DNA from: Eopsaltria australis
Taxonomy: Eukaryota > Chordata > Aves > Passeriformes > Petroicidae
Direction: 5' to 3'
Assembly: GCA_034509425.1 (NCBI GenBank)
Contig: JAVTVJ010000541.1
Span: forward strand, 620,001-684,000
DNA length: 64,000 nucleotides
Both the position numbers and the translations under genes were made by a program. Shown here one piece after another: positions 62,201-64,000 of the stretch. The first letter of the stretch is position 1. Each line of letters begins with the position of its first letter. The notes beneath the pieces are model-generated. The model did not search any database and was not told the origin of the DNA. It was given only the letters and a program-made list of their open reading frames with translations.

Positions 62201-63480
62201 ACACACAGCAAACAAACAAACAAATAAACAAACAAGTAAAAACAAGAGCACGTTTCCAAAGCTGTCTACCAAAAACCAACAAACAAAGCCGCCTCAGAGC
62301 TCGGTGGCACCGGCGGAAGGGACCCTCGACCTGTCCTGCCAGTCCGGCTCCCCTGTCCCGTCAGGAGAAAACTTTAGGGAGCGAATATTCCAGCCGGGAT
62401 GCACAGACCGGCTTGAGTCCGCTGGCCCTGGGGAGCCGTGCTTAAAGACGGGCTGACCCTCCCCCAAAGTAATGAAACCGCTGGACCACTTCTTCCTGCC
62501 AGCGCCGCCGCAGGGAAAGCCCTGTTCTCGCCGGGTGATGCCCGTGCAAGGAGCGGGGTGGCCGGGCGAGGGGATTTTACGGGGCCGGGTCGCTGTCCCT
62601 GCCGTGCAGCGGCGGGAGCGCCGGCAGCGCTCGGGCACGGCGGGACAGACCGGCGGGGGCTGGTCCTGTGCGGCCGCGGCTGCGGGGATGCTCCGCGCAC
62701 CACGAGTGGCCGGAGGGAGCGGGAGCAGGCGGCCCTGGGTGTCTGCGGGGTGACACGGGAAAATCCTGAAGGCTGCCAATTTTTTAAAAAGGTAACCAAC
62801 AACAACAACAATAATAAAAATTAAAAAGTCTCTGACAAATAACACAAAGAAAAACATGCTCCCAAATATTTATTTTCCGCTTTTTTTTTTTCTGTTGTAC
62901 CTCATTTTCCCCATCCTCCCACAGAATGTTTGCAAAACAGCATTAAAGATTTATGCGGTCCCTTTGGCTGGAGGGAGGAGGCGTGACCACGTCCTGAAAG
63001 TGTCCCGATTATAGCCATGACACCAACATCTGTGCTGGGAGGGGAGGAAAGCATCTCTCTCGTAGCCTGAGGCTCAACTGCGGGATCGCTATCCACAGAG
63101 GGGAGGCAGGTGGCAAAATGACGGGGGTGGGGGATGTAAAACCAAGCCCTTTCCAGCAGGAATCAAATTAAAAAAAAAAAAAAAAAAAAGTCATGCAGTC
63201 CTTTCCTTTCTGTGACAAGAGGGGAAAGCTAGGATAGGGGAGGGGGATAGGGTGTATTTTCTTAAGGAAAAGGATGCTATTTAATTGTCTCTATAAATTT
63301 GCGCCTTATCCCAGCACGTATGTGTACGCGACAGTCGTGGCGCAAGTCCGGTCGCAGTGTCTCCCTCCGTCCCCAGCGCACCCCCGCCCACAGACACCTC
63401 GAAGTTCAGCTCTTGCGCTTACACATCTCTGTGCGACAACACTCACCCTCTAGCTGCGGGGGGCAGTGGAAGTAGAACAT
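46979..63480 (-). CDS. DRGX: DRGX, dorsal root ganglia homeobox protein (complete, 6 coding exons)
   Basis: The coding sequence is complement(join(46979..47244, 57153..57265, 57570..57742, 60343..60444, 60687..60784, 63447..63480)), 786 bases and 261 residues; human DRGX is 263. All junctions are GT-AG and phases agree. The protein starts [13 protein letters not shown] paired-like homeodomain spans about residues 33-92 ([11 protein letters not shown] through [14 protein letters not shown]) with glutamine at homeodomain position 50 and no paired domain. An OAR-type motif [18 protein letters not shown] lies at about 201-218. DRGX (DRG11/PRRXL1) is a nuclear transcription factor needed for nociceptive sensory and dorsal horn neuron circuits; that role is known from mammals. 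No frameshift or missing homeodomain residue is seen. It is convergent with C10orf71. Homeodomain sites in intron 3 make autoregulation or crossregulation possible, but that is inference. Confidence 0.96.
49806..49830. repeat. Perfect 10-bp hairpin in DRGX intron 5
   Basis: AAGTCCAGTG (49806-49815) and CACTGGACTT (49821-49830) are exact reverse complements around a 5-base loop. The stem is too short for a typical pre-miRNA and the flanks do not extend it. Confidence 0.7.
52190..52800. promoter_or_regulatory. Possible conserved noncoding block, DRGX intron 5
   Basis: A repeat-free stretch with GCATTAATGAATTGCATTC, CAAGTGTAATTATTTC and GTGCGTAATGCGATTG motifs. Short frames on the reverse strand here (88 and 83 codons) show no recognised domain. 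It could be an enhancer; this rests on texture only. Confidence 0.3.
55540..55590 (+). repeat. Poly(A)/A-rich run in DRGX intron 5
   Basis: An uninterrupted run of A of roughly 19 bases lies inside AAC/AAAC-rich sequence. No target-site duplication or retroposed gene body was recognised next to it. Confidence 0.75.
57153..57265 (-). CDS. DRGX: DRGX coding exon 5
   Basis: The acceptor reads CCTTCAG|CCTGAG and the donor CTAAAAG|GTAAAT. The exon gives [19 protein letters not shown], then [18 protein letters not shown] (residues 137-173), matching the middle of DRGX. Both ends split codons (Ser136 and Gly174). This frame is not the longest open one locally, so it was recovered from the splice sites. 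Confidence 0.94.
57266..57569 (-). other. DRGX: DRGX intron 4 (304 bp)
   Basis: A short intron with donor GTAAGA after EIQQ and acceptor TTCAG before exon 5. Nothing else was recognised in it. Confidence 0.9.
57570..57742 (-). CDS. DRGX: DRGX coding exon 4 (recognition helix and linker)
   Basis: The acceptor reads CTGCTCCAG|GTGTGG and the donor CAGCAGAG|GTAAGA. It encodes residues 79-135, beginning [20 protein letters not shown]. The recognition helix carries the W, F, N and R residues that contact DNA. A proline- and lysine-containing linker ending in EIQQ follows. The final two bases start the split serine codon 136. Confidence 0.96.
58590..59350. promoter_or_regulatory. Possible conserved noncoding block, DRGX intron 3
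   Basis: A long stretch without repeats, rich in mixed short motifs (TAATTGCATGTATCAGC, TATTTAATTGAGC, GTTTGCATAATAGCC). Its lack of decay into simple repeat and its density of homeodomain- and octamer-like sites resemble vertebrate developmental enhancers. Conservation could not be tested. Confidence 0.3.
60078..60245. promoter_or_regulatory. AT-rich homeodomain-site cluster at the start of DRGX intron 3
   Basis: Within about 170 bases are several TAAT/ATTA cores, including ACTAGTTAATTATGAATGAC, GATTAATCAACCTAATC and GTTATTAAAG, about 100 bases from the exon 3 donor. Paired-like homeodomains bind TAAT cores, so this could be an autoregulatory or homeobox-input enhancer. The evidence is motif density only. 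Confidence 0.4.
60343..60444 (-). CDS. DRGX: DRGX coding exon 3 (homeodomain helices 1-2)
   Basis: The acceptor reads CCCTCCATCAG|CTCGAG and the donor GTGCAG|GTAAAC. The 102-base exon encodes 34 whole codons, residues 45-78, from [17 protein letters not shown] to INLTEARVQ. It is phase 0 at both ends. The split just before VWFQN is the usual intron site in paired-like homeobox genes. Confidence 0.96.
60445..60686 (-). other. DRGX: DRGX intron 2 (242 bp)
   Basis: A short GC-rich intron within the homeodomain. It contains three near-repeats of GATCCGTGAG(A/G)G at about 60468-60500. Donor GTAGGA, acceptor CATCAG. Confidence 0.88.
60460..61400. promoter_or_regulatory. CpG-rich stretch over DRGX exon 2 and intron 1
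   Basis: CpG dinucleotides are frequent here, in clear contrast to the CpG-poor sequence elsewhere. CpG islands spanning several exons are common for developmental homeobox genes and mark Polycomb-type control; that role is inference here. Boundaries are by eye. Confidence 0.6.
60687..60784 (-). CDS. DRGX: DRGX coding exon 2 (start of homeodomain)
   Basis: The acceptor reads GGCCCGCAG|GCGCGG and the donor CAGCAG|GTAGGA. The exon encodes residues 13-44: [19 protein letters not shown], then [13 protein letters not shown]. The last part is the N-terminal arm and first helix start of the homeodomain. The first two bases complete the split glycine codon 12. Confidence 0.95.
61430..61620. repeat. 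A/C-rich low-complexity tract in DRGX intron 1
   Basis: About 190 bases consist almost only of A and C (CAAA, CAAC and poly-A runs), which is T/G-rich in the transcript. The tract sits between two CpG-rich stretches. The hydrophobic, phenylalanine-rich frame on the reverse strand here is an artefact of this composition. Confidence 0.85.
62030..62760. promoter_or_regulatory. CpG-rich stretch in DRGX intron 1
   Basis: Dense CpG occurs in two clusters (about 62040-62165 and 62480-62760), separated by an AAAC simple repeat. It may contain an internal promoter, but no TATA box or initiator could be assigned. Confidence 0.5.
62205..62240 (+). repeat. (AAAC)n simple repeat
   Basis: AAACAAACAAACAAATAAAC is a short AAAC tetranucleotide repeat in DRGX intron 1, between CpG-rich clusters. 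Confidence 0.85.
63168..63189 (+). repeat. Poly(A) run in DRGX intron 1
   Basis: A run of about 20 A residues (poly-T in the transcript), about 260 bases downstream of exon 1 in the gene's direction. Confidence 0.85.
63447..63480 (-). CDS. DRGX: DRGX coding exon 1
   Basis: ATG at 63478-63480 (reverse strand) opens [11 protein letters not shown] plus one base of the next glycine codon. The donor reads GAGG|GTGAGT. The start has G at -3 (GGGCCATGT). No upstream ATG occurs in the GC-rich leader between 63481 and 63654, so the start is clear. Confidence 0.93.
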
Positions 63481-63654
63481 GGCCCTGCGGCTGGGTGGGC
63501 GCCCGCTGCTCGCAGCTGCGAGCCCGACGGCGGCCGGGACCGGGGCCGCGGCCGGGGCCAGCCCGCGGGGCTCCCGCGCACCCCCGCACCGACGGACCCG
63601 CACCAGCTCCCCGGCCGGGCACCGCGCCGCACCGCCGAGGTGCCTCCTGCGGAC
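63481..63654 (-). other. DRGX: DRGX 5' UTR part of exon 1, with candidate splice acceptor
   Basis: On the reverse strand a pyrimidine tract TTCTTTCCCTCTGTGTCC ends in TCAG just before 63654, a good acceptor. The ATG exon therefore probably begins there and an upstream noncoding exon lies outside or near the window edge. The leader is very GC-rich and has no upstream ATG. Confidence 0.6.
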
Positions 63655-64000
63655 CTGAGGACACAGAGGGAAAGAACAGAATAAGTGAACAGCCAGAAGA
63701 AAACACCTGGAGAAATTAATTGATAACCCTAAACCCAATCCCAGAGCAAGCAGAGAAAGTAATGTCTAACCCTGTGCAACGAATTTAAAAAGCCAAAGGC
63801 AGAAAACTCCGTGGTAGGCGCGCAGCAATCAGAATCAGCAAAACTTTGTTGTTTGGGTTTTTTTTTTCTGCCCGGAATAGCAGATCGTGTCTCTCTTTTT
63901 CTCCTATCTAGCCATCTATCCTATATCTATCTATCTATCTATCTAGCTAGCTAGCTAGCTATGTAACTATCTCAAATATTTCTTTACAGAGCAAATAATT
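63655..64000. other. Flank upstream of the DRGX start-codon exon
   Basis: On the reverse strand this leads into the acceptor before 63654, so it is probably a 5' UTR intron. It holds a T run near 63860 and the compound microsatellite. No exon or promoter element could be fixed. Confidence 0.5.
63922..63962 (+). repeat. Compound (TATC)n(TAGC)n microsatellite
   Basis: A run of TATC/ATCT tetranucleotides passes directly into CTAG/TAGC tetranucleotides, upstream of DRGX. The TAGC part is self-complementary. Confidence 0.92.

Larger units (their letters stand above)
60785..63446 (-). other. DRGX: DRGX intron 1 (2.7 kb)
   Basis: The intron runs between coding exons 1 and 2. It includes two CpG-rich stretches (about 60785-61400 and 62040-62760), an A/C-rich low-complexity tract (about 61430-61620), an AAAC-type simple repeat (about 62205-62240) and an A run (about 63170-63189). 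Long frames here are by-products of GC composition. Confidence 0.85.
63330..63660. promoter_or_regulatory. CpG island at the DRGX start-codon exon
   Basis: The first coding exon and its leader lie in a very GC- and CpG-rich segment, as expected near the 5' end of a developmental regulator. The transcription start itself is not resolved. Confidence 0.65.

Noticed and set aside
1..64000. Search for tRNA/rRNA genes, CRISPR arrays, endogenous retroviruses or other intact mobile elements
   Set aside because: No convincing cloverleaf with A and B boxes, no spaced repeat arrays and no LTR or pol-like frames were seen. The DNA looks like ordinary avian genic and intergenic sequence.

Overview
This is a vertebrate nuclear DNA window, most probably from a bird. 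The genes are split by canonical GT-AG introns. Two LINE/CR1 3' ends carry the avian-type ATTCTATGA tail, and there are worn amniote SINE and MITE remnants. CpG islands sit on a developmental homeobox gene. I see no operons, CRISPR arrays, intact mobile elements or exogenous viral sequence.

Two protein-coding genes are supported, arranged tail to tail. The first, on the + strand, is C10orf71 (also called CEFIP, cardiac-enriched FHL2-interacting protein). Its coding sequence lies almost entirely in one giant exon (acceptor at 26441-26442, CDS 26619-31226, 1535 residues). The second, on the - strand, is DRGX (dorsal root ganglia homeobox). I rebuilt its full 6-exon coding sequence from splice sites: 63447-63480, 60687-60784, 60343-60444, 57570-57742, 57153-57265 and 46979-47244. 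The phases are consistent and the product is 261 residues. C10orf71 next to DRGX is the same gene order as in human 10q11.23, which supports both calls.

Layout:
- 1-26442: AT-rich DNA upstream of the C10orf71 coding exon. It holds simple repeats, a MIR-like SINE (about 19165-19375), a palindromic MITE-like remnant (21034-21105), a probable second fragment of that family (about 24927-24962), two perfect MEF2-type motifs and one possible conserved block, but no convincing coding exon.
- 26443-31226: the C10orf71 coding exon with a short overlapping uORF.
- 31227 to about 33.1 kb: 3' UTR, with a possible alternative last exon at 32072 and several AATAAA signals.
- 33.06-33.72 kb: two CR1 3' ends.
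- 33.7-46.07 kb: intergenic, with a (GT)n microsatellite, a second MIR-like SINE and AT-rich possible regulatory blocks.
- 46.07-63.65 kb: DRGX, with about 0.9 kb of 3' UTR, a 9.9 kb last intron, AT-rich homeodomain-site-rich stretches in introns 3 and 5, and three CpG-rich stretches from 60.4 to 63.7 kb.
- 63.65-64.0 kb: the upstream flank, with a compound microsatellite.

The two genes are not known to work together. CEFIP is a striated-muscle Z-disc protein, and DRGX is a paired-like transcription factor of nociceptive sensory and dorsal horn neurons. They are neighbours with separate tissue programmes. I found no new biological system. The most useful leads are a possible alternative C-terminus of C10orf71, the ancient MITE/SINE remnants, and the candidate enhancer blocks around DRGX.
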